A stretch of DNA of 64,000 nt from Myotis daubentonii (Eukaryota; Chordata; Mammalia; Chiroptera; Vespertilionidae): NCBI RefSeq assembly GCF_963259705.1, contig NC_081841.1:121035327-121099326 (forward strand), given 5' to 3'. A program made the position numbers and the translations under genes. Under the pieces are notes generated by a model. That model was not told the origin of the DNA. It saw only the letters and a list, made by a program, of their open reading frames with translations, and did not search any database. Positions within the stretch are counted from its first letter, which is position 1, and each line of letters starts with the position of its first letter. Below, in pieces: positions 20,645-30,753 of this stretch.

Positions 20645-22165
20645 TCTTAAAGACCTTTATTAACAGGTATATGCAATTCAATGACTTTTTTGAAAAAATT
20701 AACTTGTAAACTTTATTAAAAATAAAGTTCTTAAAAATCTCAACTTGACCAGATATAAAACAATTTTAAAACCTTTAAAGGTGTATTGAGAAAATGCAGG
20801 CTTTTAAAAAATATAACATCTATAGGCTAGAGCAGTGGTCAGCAAACTACGGCTCGGCAAACCGTGGCTCGCGAGCCACATGCGGCTCTTTGCCCCCTTG
20901 TGGCTCTTCCACAAAATACCGGCTCTTCCACAAAATACCGACTTCTGCGCATGGGCCACGAAGTTTCAATCACACTGTATGTGCACACCCGCACATGGTA
21001 TTTTGTGGAAGAGCCACACTCAAGGGGCCAAAGAGCCGCATGTGGCTTGCGAGCCGCGGTTTGCCGACCACGGGGCTAGAGGAATAATGCAGATAATTCT
21101 AGTTATCTGGTCAAGGGGCAAAAAGCAAGCCTTTGAGGGCTTCAGCTCCAATCTTTTGTTTATTTCTCATTGCTGGAACTTCAAATTCATTTCCTCTACT
21201 TGAATGACTGAACCAGATAGTGATAGAGATGAAAAACTGGCATTTACTCTACCCAGCCCTCAGTAGAGGAAAATTCTCAGTTGGTGGACTGACTGCTTTG
21301 TTTCTTTGCCATCTTGTGGTTTAGGGTTTTCTAAACATCTGCATCAGTAATTAAAGTTGCAGGGGTACCAATTTTGAGGTGGCTGTTAACCTGGGGTCTC
21401 AGCTCCTTGATTTTCCTCATCTAGACTGTCTTTGGCAAGGGAAGCCCATACTGTCTTTCTGGTCTACTTTAATCTCCTGTACCCTGGTTGTCAGCATCCT
21501 CTATGACTTCTACCTGAACAGAAGACTTTAAAGACTGTGGTCAATATCCAAAGATACAGTTTCTGCATGTAGTGAGAGGCACCATGGCCTGCAGTAGGGC
21601 CAGTACTGTTGCATCTGGCATTCTCCAATCCCTCATTCTTATCCCCTTTCTCTCCATTCTGGTAATTCTGCTGGTAATTGTGTGGAAAACCCGTGGGGCG
21701 TAGATAATGTCTATTAGGGTTACAGTCTGCTGCATATATACTGTCTTGTACTTAAACTCCACTGGGGCCCGTACCATTTGCTATTTCTGCACCATTTCTC
21801 ATTCAAAACCAAACTCCACAATCTCTCCACACTGTTAAGAAGAACTTAACAGTTTAGAAGATGTTAGGGAACTTCCTGGAGTTATCCTTTTCTATGGCAG
21901 CCTATTGAACAAAAATATATCTTTCTTGGTGTCATTCCTATTGATGAAACTATATGCATTTCTTACACGGAGCCATTATCTTCCTTGCAATGACTTTGTT
22001 GTCCCTGTCAGGTGCTACCAATATGAGGCCACCTGGGCCATTACTCCCTGGACCGCTGCCATAGTGTCGGGCTGGGTCTCAGCCTGGGTGCTTATGGTTA
22101 CTGTGATGGTGACTGGGGCCAGCTGGGGTAGCGCTCCACTCGCACTACTTATCAAACTCTAAATA
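20645..22165 (-). pseudogene. YBX1P (unnumbered): YBX1 processed pseudogene
   Basis: The minus strand follows the intronless mRNA of Y-box binding protein 1, a cold-shock-domain RNA/DNA-binding protein. Visible in order: a start region with the initiator changed to ATA (22095-22093) before a GCTGAGACCCAG-like segment; the cold-shock domain (words 'ggtttcatcaataggaatg'-like, 'aataactccaggaagt'); the basic/aromatic repeats ('ttaccagcagaattaccag'); the acidic stretch ending 'ccacaagatggcaaagaaac'; and stop TAA at 21246-21244. The 3' UTR continues to about 20645 with AATAAA at 20661-20656. Stops and frameshifts are numerous, so it is dead. It lacks introns, which indicates retroposition, but no poly(A) tail or target duplication survives. 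A hAT element at 20833-21073 splits the 3' UTR. Identification is by remembered YBX1 sequence. Confidence 0.88.
20833..21073. mobile_element. hAT-type MITE inside YBX1 pseudogene
   Basis: Inverted ends cagtggtcagcaaactacgg and, reversed from the right, ccgtggtcggcaaaccgcgg. Perfect 8 bp target duplication ggctagag at 20825-20832 and 21074-21081. Subterminal 'ggctctttgcccc' and 'ggggccaaagagcc' are also inverted. 241 bp, non-coding. Confidence 0.93.
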
Positions 22166-22540
22166 TTTTAAATTATATTTTTGACGACAACTGTCATCCT
22201 CAAGAGATGGGTTTAATTTTTGGATAAAGAAAATTATTTACAGCCATGGTAGATATATTAATAAGTGTCTTAAAACCATCTTTCATAAAAAATATAGTAT
22301 AGCTGTAATGAAAACTGCATTAACCCTTCAAGCAATTCCAAAATAAAAATTGCAACTAATTGAAATATGATAACATTTGAATATGCATTTACCTTCTAAA
22401 ATATACTGGCTAAAAATATAAATAATTTAAAATATGTTAGTTTAAAAATAAAGCTTCCCTATTTCACAAAAATTTACATAGGTACATAAGTACACGTACA
22501 CATACTACTCAGAGGTATTTTTGTATAAAAATTTTATTTA
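22166..22540. other. AT-rich intron, nothing recognised
   Basis: No gene, repeat family or RNA element recognised. Confidence 0.5.
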
Positions 22541-24018
22541 TGGGAGAAACCAAGATGGCGGCATAGGGAAACACCTGAAATTGCTGCCTCGCATAACCAC
22601 TTCAAAAATACAACTGAAAGACAAAACAGACATCATCCAGAACCACAGGAAAGCTGGCTGAGTAGAAATTCTACAACTAGAAGGAAAGAGAAAAGCACAC
22701 TGAGACTCAGAGGAGGTGCGGAAGTAAAGTGCAGAGGTACGGAGGCGCACGTGGAAAGGGCTGGCAACTAAGGACATGGTTGTCTTTTTCAATCGGGAGG
22801 GAGTCTCAAGCTCCCGACTGCTCTGACCTCCAGTTCCGAGTGAGTCTCTGGGGACCCAGACTCATTTGGGGAGAAACTGGACTGTCTGCCATTGGTCAGA
22901 ACTCGAGGGTGGCTTTCTCAGAGGTGCTTGCAGCAATTACCGGGACACTGAGATGCGGGGCCTCTTAGGGTAGGACTGAGGAGCAGCCATAGCTGTTTAT
23001 TCCGCCCTTTTGATTCAATGAGACCCCGTCCCACCCAAGCTGTGCGCAGAGGCTTTTACATAGGAAAGGCTTGGCCCTTTGCAATCTGAAAATTACCTAA
23101 CAAACTGCAGCTGAGTCAGAGACACCCAGAACTTCCAAAAGAAGGCACAAGGCCCAACAGCAGCTTGCATTGCTTCACAGTTGGGCTTCAATCTGGGCAC
23201 CTCCAAACCTCAAACAAAGAACAGAAATCTGCAGATCTCTCCACAGCTCCTGCTGCATAGCCTCAGGCAGAAGCTAAATTAGCACCTCCTTAGAGATCCA
23301 AGAGCCAGTGTACCCAGTGGTCAGAGTGTGATCATCCAGATTACAACTCCTCAGATTCATAAGGGACACTCAGGGGGCAGACTTAGCGAGCACCAAAGCC
23401 CCAATGAAGCAAGTCTTGCTCCATAACGGTGTCTCCAGCACAGAAGTTCTCCCACTGCAGACACAGCTGATTCTCACAGCCATTGGCCTGGAGGTCAATT
23501 CCTCCCAGTGATACCTAAAACAATCAAGGCTTACCTACAACAAGACTGTGCACAAAGCCCACAAAGGGGTGCATCAAGGGTGTCCACCTCAGCTAATTGG
23601 GGAGGCTGAGCCACTGGGCCCTATAGGACACCTAGCACAGAAAGCCACTCTATCAACACAGAGAAGCATAAAAAATGTGGAGACAAAGAGGTCACAAATG
23701 ACAGAAATGGAGGAAAGTAAACTACTGCATATAGAGTTCAAAACCACACTTGTAAGGTTTTTCAAGAATTTTCTAGAAACCGCCGATAAATTTAGTGAGA
23801 CGCTCGATAAATCTAGTGAGACCCTTGAGGATATGAAAAAGGACCAACTAGAAAATAAGCATACACTAACTGAAATAAAGAATATTTTACAGAGATCCAA
23901 CAGCAGACTAGAGGATCGCAAGAATCAAGTCAAAGATTTGAAATACGAAGAAGCAAAAAACACCCAACCAGAAAAACAAAAAGAAAAAAGAATCCAAAAA
24001 TATGAAGATAGTGTAAGG
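22541..24018 (+). repeat. L1 5' UTR and ORF1 N-terminal part, 3' part missing
   Basis: Begins with the L1 leader start 'gggagaaaccaagatggcgg' and runs through a GC-rich 5' UTR into ORF1. The open frame at 23548-24117 encodes a lysine/glutamate-rich coiled-coil (KTTLVRFFKNFLETADKF and heptads after it). It stops at 24018 where a hAT element begins, and L1 does not resume after it, so ORF1 C-terminus and ORF2 are lost. Confidence 0.75.
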
Positions 24019-24239
24019 CAGCCGTGGGCAAACTACGGCCCGTGGGAAGGATCCGGCCCATTTGAAATGAATAAAACTAAAAAAAAAAAAAAAAAAAGAT
24101 CGTACCCTTTTATGTAATGATGTTTACTTTGAATTTATATTAGTTCACACAAACACTCCATCCATGCTTTTGTTCCGGCCCTCCGGTCCAGTTTAAGAAC
24201 CCATTGTGGCCCTCGAGTCAAAAAGTTTGCCCACCCCTG
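24019..24239. mobile_element. hAT-type MITE
   Basis: Inverted ends cagccgtgggcaaactacgg and, reversed, caggggtgggcaaacttttt. Contains an A18 run. The 8 bp flanks (gtgtaagg and ctctattc) do not match, so one side has been rearranged. Confidence 0.8.
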
Positions 24240-24430
24240 CTCTATTCTAATCACAATGACACACAATCACAGTGTTCTTTAATCTACCAAGTGAAATTCT
24301 ACTAATGGAATTTACTCTTACTCTCTTATTTGCCCTGAAAGCTCTTTCCCAGATATCTATGCAACTGACTTCACCTTCACCTCTATGTCTTTAGTGAAAC
24401 CTGCTCTAATCACTCAATTTAAAACTGCAG

Positions 24431-24678
24431 CTCTGCCCTGGCCAGTGTGGCTCAGTTGGTTGGAGCATCACCCCCTGCACTGAAGGGTTGCAGGTCCTAT
24501 TCACTGTCATGGCACATACCCAGGTTGCGGGTTCCCAGTTAGTTTCCAGTCAAGGTGCTTAAAGGAGGCAACCATAGATGTGTTTCTCTTACTTATTGAT
24601 GGTTCTCTCTCTCTCTCCCTTCCTCTCTCTTTAAAATCAATGAAAACATATCCTTGGGTGAGGATTTAAAAAAAAACA
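24431..24678 (+). mobile_element. Ves SINE, 'cttgggtgagg' subtype
   Basis: 'gccctggccagtgtggctca' start, degraded B box, CT-rich tail, and the 3' word 'atatccttgggtgaggattt'. Target duplication aaaactgcag at 24421-24430 and 24679-24688. Confidence 0.92.
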
Positions 24679-24784
24679 AAAACTGCAGTTCACCACATCC
24701 CCTCTCTTTTTACCTGTTTTGTTTTACCCATAGCACTTGAAACCATCTCACACACTATATATTTTTCTTTTGAATTATACTTTA

Positions 24785-25028
24785 CTAGAGGCCGGGTGCA
24801 CGAAATTCATACACAGGTAGGGTCCCTAGGCCTGGCCATTGATCAGGGCCGATCGGGGCCTTTCGGCGGTCAGCCAAGGCCTTCCTTCCCTGGCTGCTGG
24901 CTGCTGTCCGGAGCCTTCCTTTGTTCCGCGCTGCCCCCTGGTGGTCAACGAATGTCATAGCGAGAGATTGAAATCCCAGTAGAACTCTCAAGGGGACATT
25001 TTGCATATTAGCCTTTTATATATATAGA
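24785..25028 (-). mobile_element. non-autonomous Helitron (1 of 3 head to tail)
   Basis: Plus-strand CTAG at 24785-24788, hairpin 'gtgcacgaaattcatacac', 5' end GA at 25027-25028. The 5' end is followed directly by the CTAG of the next element. Carries a CTCF-like core at 24931-24944. Confidence 0.88.
24931..24944 (-). promoter_or_regulatory. CTCF-like core motif in Helitron
   Basis: Minus strand CCACCAGGGGGCAG, equal to the CTCF core consensus over most positions. It lies 84 bp from the Helitron 5' terminus. Confidence 0.5.
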
Positions 25029-25765
25029 CTAGAGGCCTGGTTCACAAAATTAGTGCATGGGTACGGTCCCTAGGGCTGGCTGGCGATTGAAGTGCAAGCG
25101 TCTGGAATGGAAGGGCAGATCCCAGCTCACCTCTGGGCACTGGGCAGCACCTGGGCTCCCAGGCCCCCACGTTCCCCCTTCCACCGGAGTCATGGCACCC
25201 AAATCCCCACATGCAGATGCGGTGAGCACGGCTGGACGCCGTGGGCTGGGGTGCAGCGTGGGCCTCTGGGCTGCCCAGCATTGCTGCACGGAAGCCGAGG
25301 AGGCAGTTGTTCTCTCCCAGCCAGCCTCGCAGACTGGCTCCTGCATGAACCCACGGGGAACCTGACTGGCCCCTACGGTCCTGGCAGCCATGGCCTGGCT
25401 CACCTGCAAGAGGCCCCACATGTGCGGGGCGAGCTCCTTGTGGGCAGCTGGCACCTGAGAGCGGGGGCTTCCCCGGCATGCAAGCCCTGGTATCCTGGGG
25501 GAGGGTAGCAGGGGGAGTGAGGGGGAGTGAGAGCGAGCTCGGCGGACACCCCTCATTCTCACCGCACCTCCATCCCTGTCACCCCTGCCCCCTGGTAACC
25601 AGCAAGAGGTCACAGTGTGTTGCTGATGCTCTTCATGTTCCACGCTGCCCCCTGGTGGTCAGCGCATGTCATAGCAAGCAGTCAAACCCCCAGTCTCTAG
25701 GTCAAATTCTGGTTAAATGACAGCCCGAGGGGACAATTTGCATATTAGGCTTTTATTATATAGGA
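25029..25765 (-). mobile_element. non-autonomous Helitron (2 of 3 head to tail)
   Basis: CTAG at 25029-25032 immediately after the previous GA. Hairpin decayed (gttcacaaaattagtgcatg). 5' end GGA at 25763-25765. The GC-rich interior gives long spurious frames on both strands. Confidence 0.87.
25645..25658 (-). promoter_or_regulatory. CTCF-like core motif in Helitron
   Basis: Minus strand CCACCAGGGGGCAG, 107 bp from the Helitron 5' terminus at 25765. Confidence 0.5.
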
Positions 25766-25989
25766 CTAGTAGCCCAGTGCACAAAAATTTGTGCACTCAG
25801 GGGTGAGGGTGAGGGGTGGGGCCAGACCCCTCAGCCCGACCTGCACCCTCTGTCATGTTCCTGGACCCCAGCCACTCCTGGCCTAGGCACAGGCCTACAG
25901 GCTTGGGGTGGCCTGGCTCCTGAGGCCCCATTTTATCAAGAGAACAAAGTCGGCGTTAGTTATAGCCCTCACCGAGCCCAGTACAGTGC

Positions 25990-26190
25990 ATCTGTGCATA
26001 CAACTGCCTCGTTCATGTGCCTGCTTCCCCTACTGAATTACTAACATCTTGAGGACATAGCTCTGTCTTATCCTGCTTCAACTTCAATGCCTGGCCTGGT
26101 GCCAGGGACCTGAGAGAGTTTGCTGAGTGAGTGAATGAATGAGCGAGTGAATGAGTGAATGAATGAGCAAGTAAGTGAATGAGCAAGCAG
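25990..26190 (+). repeat. L2-like fragment carried inside Helitron (probable)
   Basis: 'tgaattactaacatcttgag', 'gctctgtcttatcctgcttc', 'atgcctggcctggtgccagg' and a (gaat)n tail resemble the 3' end of ancient L2 LINEs. If right, the Helitron captured it, or it predates the insertion of later pieces. Confidence 0.45.
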
Positions 26191-26329
26191 CTACCTGTCG
26201 GGATAGTTCGCACTCCACTCTGGGCTGCCTGACACAAACCCTGGGCAGTTCCCGCCCTGCTCCCAGTGGTCCCACTCCCCTCTCCCAGCTGAATAGTATG
26301 CACAGGGCAAAGGCAGCCCTGGTGTGCGT

Positions 26330-26975
26330 GTTGGCAGATTGGTATTTTAGCACCTGCCAACCCGGGATCCCCACGGGAAGGCTGTTTGTGGGCATGGCCA
26401 GTGGCAGATCCGTGCATTAGCACCTGCCAACCCGGGATCCCCACGGGAAGGTCGTTGGTGGGCACAGCCGGTGTCTGATTGGTGCATTAGCACCTGCCAA
26501 CCCGGGATCCGCACGGGAAGGCCATTTGTGGGCACAGCCGGTGTCTGATTGGTGCATTAGCACCTGCCAACCCAGGATCCCCACGGGAAGGCTGTTTGTG
26601 GGCAGGGCCGGTGTCTGATCGATTCATTAGCACCTGCCAAACAGGGATTCTCGCGGTAGGGCCGTTTGTGGGCGTGGCCATTGGCAGATAGGTGCATTAG
26701 CACCTACCAACCTGGGATCCCCATGGCAGGGCCGTTTGTGGGCATGGCGAGTGGCTGACCCGTGCATTAGCACCTGCCAACTCGGGAACCCGCGGGAGGG
26801 CCGTTTGTGGGCGCAGCTGGTGTCTGATTGGTTCATTAGCACCTGCCAACCCGGGATCCCGCGGGAGGACTGTTTGTGGGCTAAGCCGGTGGCTGATCAG
26901 TGCATTATGACCTGCCAGCCACGCATCCCTGTGATAGGGCCATTTGTGGGCATGTCCAGTGGCAGATCGTTGTAG
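26330..26975. repeat. 70 bp tandem repeat, about 9 copies
   Basis: Unit begins 'gcacctgccaacccgggatc', continues with 'ccacgggaaggctgtttgtg' and ends 'ggcagatccgtgcatta' (partial quotes). Successive copies start about every 68-70 bp from 26349 on. Divergence grows toward 26975. Entirely within the Helitron 25766-27231. Confidence 0.92.
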
Positions 26976-27127
26976 TTCCGCCGGCCAGCCCTGGGTCGGG
27001 TCCCATACGGGTTGCCTGCCGCCCTGGTCACAGATAGCAGGCCCGGATGGCAGGGGGTCAGGCGGGATGGTGCTGTCCCGCCCTGCCTGTAGTATGCAAA
27101 TTAGCCGCCATCTTTGTTGTCAGTTAA

Positions 27128-27176
27128 CCGCCATCTTGGTTGGCAGTTAATTTGCATATAACCCTGATTAGCCAAT
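27128..27176 (-). promoter_or_regulatory. CCAAT-octamer-YY1 motif cluster in Helitron
   Basis: Minus-strand ATTGG (27176-27172), ATGCAAAT (27157-27150) and AAGATGGCGG (27137-27128), the same order as in the A-type elements. Confidence 0.5.
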
Positions 27177-27231
27177 GGGAAGCGTGTCAGAGGACTGGTT
27201 AATTACCATGGTTGTCTATTATTAGATAGGA

Positions 27232-27330
27232 TTGTCTGTACCCTCCTATGATAATGTACATCTTCCTTTTCCCCAATAAAGGCAGGGATTTTTGTCACTG
27301 TTATATTCCTAGCACCTGGAAGACCTAGAA
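27232..27330 (+). repeat. ancient L2/MIR-like fragment, split
   Basis: 'aaaggcagggatttttgtca' and 'tattcctagcacctggaa', followed (after the hAT and the Helitron composite) by 'aataacaaatatttacaaaa' and 'tgaatggatgagtcag' at 29650-29695. Together this resembles the 3' end of an old L2-type repeat. Confidence 0.5.
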
Positions 27331-28063
27331 CAGGGGTAGGCAACCCCTGGTACGTGTATCAAACATGGCATGCCAGTAACTTAGGCTGACATGTAAAACC
27401 CTCTCTTATAATCTTCCATTTACAATTTTTTTCTTAATATCGACTTTTTTACTTTTCAGATAAATTCAGTGTAGGTGCATCTTAGATAAATAAATAATTT
27501 TACATATCAAGGTATCTTAAAGACCATAGACATGGATTGACGAGAGAGGGGAAGAGCAATTTCTATGCCTCTGCCTAAACTCTCCCTGCCTTCCTAGATC
27601 CGACCAGTATTTTGGTTTCATCCACATACGCTTGTGAATCTTTGTTCTCAGTGATGAATTTTGTTAAGTCTCGTAATAGGAGTAGCCTGACGGATGAAAG
27701 TAGTAGCTCGTGCATCTCTCTGAAGGTCACAAAATATAAACCTGATGTAAAATCTCTGGCATCAGTGATGCAGCAGCAAAAGTCCCACTGATAATATCAA
27801 ACGGAGTCATAAAGTTTTCTGTCGGACTATCAGTGTACATGTATACATTAAAAAATAAATGTATTTTTCATCACCATATACTGTGTTTTTGTCGCTTGAA
27901 TGAATTTTATTATTTCTTCAAGGTTCTTCACATATATACACCTTAAGAGATATAAAGGAGGCGTAACAAGTTCTCAAAAACTTACGGTTGGCACACAGAA
28001 GAATTGTGAGTCAGAGATTTTGCTGGTTTTGGCACGCACTCACAAAAAGGTTGCCCACCCCTG
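27331..28063. mobile_element. 733 bp hAT element
   Basis: Inverted ends caggggtaggcaacccctgg and, reversed from the right, caggggtgggcaaccttttt. Perfect 8 bp target duplication acctagaa at 27323-27330 and 28064-28071. The interior (27520-27850) is unlike the AT-rich interior of shorter hAT MITEs and may be a remnant of transposase sequence on the minus strand, but no frame is intact. Confidence 0.9.
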
Positions 28064-28079
28064 ACCTAGAATAACAACA

Positions 28080-28701
28080 TCTTATATAATAAAAGAGAAA
28101 CATGGTAATTAGCGTACGACCACTACCCTTCCCATTGGCTAATCAGCAAGATATGCAAATTAACTGCCAGTGAAGATGGCAGCCGGCAGCCAGGCAGCTG
28201 ACGCGAACAGGGAGGCTTGCTTGCTTCAGGGAAGGAGGAAGCCAAGCTTCCCCGCCTGCCTTGCCGGCCTCACAGCAGCACTCTAAGAAACATTGTAACA
28301 AATATAGAAGCTAAACAAAACCCAGGGCTTCAGCAAGGAGAAACACAAAATTGTTTCAAATACAGAGGGTAAACAAAGGCCAGAAACCTGTTTTAAGCAG
28401 CAGAGTACTCATAGCTGGAGCCGAGCCTCAGAGCTGAAGCTGGCCCAGAATAAAAAAAAATTGAAAAAAGGAGCGGTTGGGAGCTTCAGTCCCCCACCAG
28501 CCTGAAAACGGACCTCAGCCCCTCACCCAGGCTGGCCAGGCACCAAAGCGGGACCCTCACCCTGAAGGGGGTGTGACCAGATGCAAACAGCAATCATCCC
28601 CTCATCCACGCTGGCCAGGCACCCCATTGGGGACCCCCACCCTGATCCAGGACACCCTTCAAGGCAAACCAGCCAGCCCCCACCCATGCACCAGGCTTCT
28701 A
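28080..28701 (+). mobile_element. A-type Helitron, terminator lost
   Basis: Starts A|TCTTATATAATAAAAGAG and ends 'caccaggcttcta' against the next TCC. CCAAT and octamer motifs present; YY1 site changed to gaagatggcagcc. Internal duplicated 'ggctggccaggcacc' region. Confidence 0.85.
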
Positions 28702-29649
28702 TCCTATATAGTAAAAGGGTAATATGTCTCCCAGGACCGGATCAGCAGAGCAGCAAGGCCTCCTGGCACTGGGATCAGCGTGACAGGGGGCAGCGCCCAA
28801 ACCCCCTGATTGCACTGCGGCTGTGTGTGTGACAGGGGGTGGGGCCACAACCTCCTTATCCGCCCAGCTCTGTTCATGACAGGGGGGAGCTCCTCAACCC
28901 CCTGATCAGCTCTGCTCTGTGCGTGACAGGGGGGAGCTCCCCAACCCCTGGTAACCCTGCAGCTCTGTGTGTGACAGGGTGTGGTGCCCCATCGGCCCTG
29001 GCCTGAGTGTGACAGTGGTGGCGCCCCAAACCCATGATCAGCCCTGCTCTGTGGGTGATAGAGGGCGGCGCCCCAACCCCCTGATCTGCCCTGCTCTGTG
29101 TATGACAGAGGGCGGTGTGCCAACTCCCCTATCGGCCCTACTCTGTGCATGACAGGGGGTAGCTCCCCAATCCCCTGATGGGCCCTGCTCTGTGCGTGAC
29201 AGGGTACGGAGCCCCAACCCCCCTGATGGGCCCTGCTCTGCGCGTGACAGGGGGCAGCGCCCCAACCTCCTTATCCGCCCTGCTCTGTGCGTGACAGGGG
29301 GTGGCGCCGCAACCTCGCCATCGACCCTGCCTTGAGTGTGACGGGGGCGGTGCCCCAACCCCCCAATCGGCCCTAACCTGAGCGTGACTGAGGGTGGCAT
29401 CACAACCTCCTTATCCGCCCTGTTCTGTGCATGACAGGGGGTGGTGCCCCAACTCCCCGATCAGCCCTGCTCTGAGCCCAACCAGGGGCTGCACCTAGGG
29501 ATTGGGCCTGCCCTCTGCCAACCGGGAGAAGGCTTAAGCCACCAAGTCGTTATCTCCCGAGGGGTCCCAGACTGTTAGAGGGAACAGGCCGGGCTTAGGG
29601 ATCCCTCCTCACCCCCGAGTGCACAAATTTTTGTGCACCGGGCCTCTAG
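28702..29649 (+). mobile_element. B-type Helitron with tandem repeats
   Basis: Starts TCCTATATAGTAAAAGGG, has about 17 diverged 45-50 bp units ('ccctgctctgtgcgtgacag'), hairpin 'gtgcacaaatttttgtgcac', and ends CTAG at 29646-29649. Confidence 0.87.
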
Positions 29650-29963
29650 TTTAATAACAAATATTTACAAAAAAATGAATGGATGAGTCAGTGAAAGCTT
29701 CTTATTAATTTAGTTTATCCTGTATCCATGAGCTTGAATTAATTTACTTTGTTTTTCTTTTCTACTGAGTATATATTGACTATAAGATATCTGTGATTTG
29801 AAAAAGAAGTCTACAGAATATACGATATTTAAATTAAATAATGGACATTTACATTTCAAGGAAATATATGTGACTCTGAGTATTGGAAATCCTGCAATGT
29901 GATTTTTACTTATGGAGATTGTTTTATACATTTTTCTCTTATCAGACAGGTCTTTATAATAAA
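29650..29963. other. AT-rich intron between Helitrons
   Basis: Starts with the continuation of the L2-like repeat to about 29695. Nothing else recognised. Confidence 0.5.
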
Positions 29964-30753
29964 CTAGAGGCACGGTGCACAAAAATTTGTGCACTCGGGG
30001 GGGAGGCGGGGACCCTCAGCCCGGCCTGTGCCCTCTCGCAGTCTGGGATCCCTTGGGAGATAACGACCTGCTGGCTTAGGCCTGCTCCCAGTGGCAGAAG
30101 GCAGGCCCAATCCCTAGGTGCAGCCCCTGGTCGCGCTCAGAGCAAAGCTGATTGGGGAGTTGGGGCGCCGCTCCCTGTCATTCACAGAGCAGGGCGGATA
30201 AGGAGGTTGTGATGCCACCCTCAGTCACATTCAGGGTAGGGCCGATTGGGGGGTTAGGGCACCGCCCCCTGTCACATTCAAGGCAGGGTCGAAGAGCAGG
30301 GCCCTTGGGGGGGGGTGTTGGGGGTTGGGGCACTGCACCCTGTCACACACAGAGCAGGGCTCATCAGGGGGGTTGGGACGCCGCACCCTGTCACACACAG
30401 AGCAGGGCCAATCAGGGGGTTGGGGCACCGCCACTCTCACACTCAGGGCAGGGCCGATTGGGAGCTTATGGCTCTACCCCGTTACACAAAGAGCAGGGCC
30501 CTTGGGGGGTGTGTGTTGGGGGTTGGGGCACCGCACCCTGTCACACACAGAGCAGGGCTCATCAGGGGGGTTGGGGCGCCGCACCCTGTCATACACAGAG
30601 CTGTAGTGCGATCAGGGGGTTTGGTCGCTGCCCTCTGTCACACTGATCCCGGTGCCGGGAGGCCTCTCAGCTCCACTGATCCCAGTGCTGGGAGGCCTCG
30701 CGGCACTGCTGATCCCAGTGCTGTGAGGCATATTACCCTTTTATTATATAGGA
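29964..30753 (-). mobile_element. B-type Helitron with tandem repeats
   Basis: CTAG at 29964-29967, hairpin 'gtgcacaaaaatttgtgcac', tandem units with 'acacagagcagggc', 5' end GGA at 30751-30753. Confidence 0.87.

Larger units (their letters stand above)
25766..27231 (-). mobile_element. large non-autonomous Helitron (3 of 3), own terminator intact
   Basis: CTAG at 25766-25769, hairpin 'gtgcacaaaaatttgtgcac', 5' start TCCTATCTAATAATAGAC at 27231. It has the A-type 5' end (CCAAT, octamer, YY1 cluster) but, unlike most A-type copies here, keeps its own hairpin and CTAG. The interior holds an L2-like fragment and a 70 bp tandem array. The 1466 bp length is the largest single Helitron in the window. 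Confidence 0.85.

Noticed and set aside
21541..22162. Plus-strand frames with hydrophobic stretches (for example [18 protein letters not shown]), suggesting a membrane protein
   Set aside because: They are the antisense of the YBX1 pseudogene; the minus strand aligns through the cold-shock domain to the stop codon and 3' UTR.
25042..25643. Long overlapping open frames on both strands
   Set aside because: GC-rich Helitron interior; frames overlap each other and have no recognisable domain.
26330..26975. Regular repeats resembling a CRISPR array
   Set aside because: Units are contiguous 70 bp tandem copies without unique spacers, inside a Helitron in a mammalian genome.
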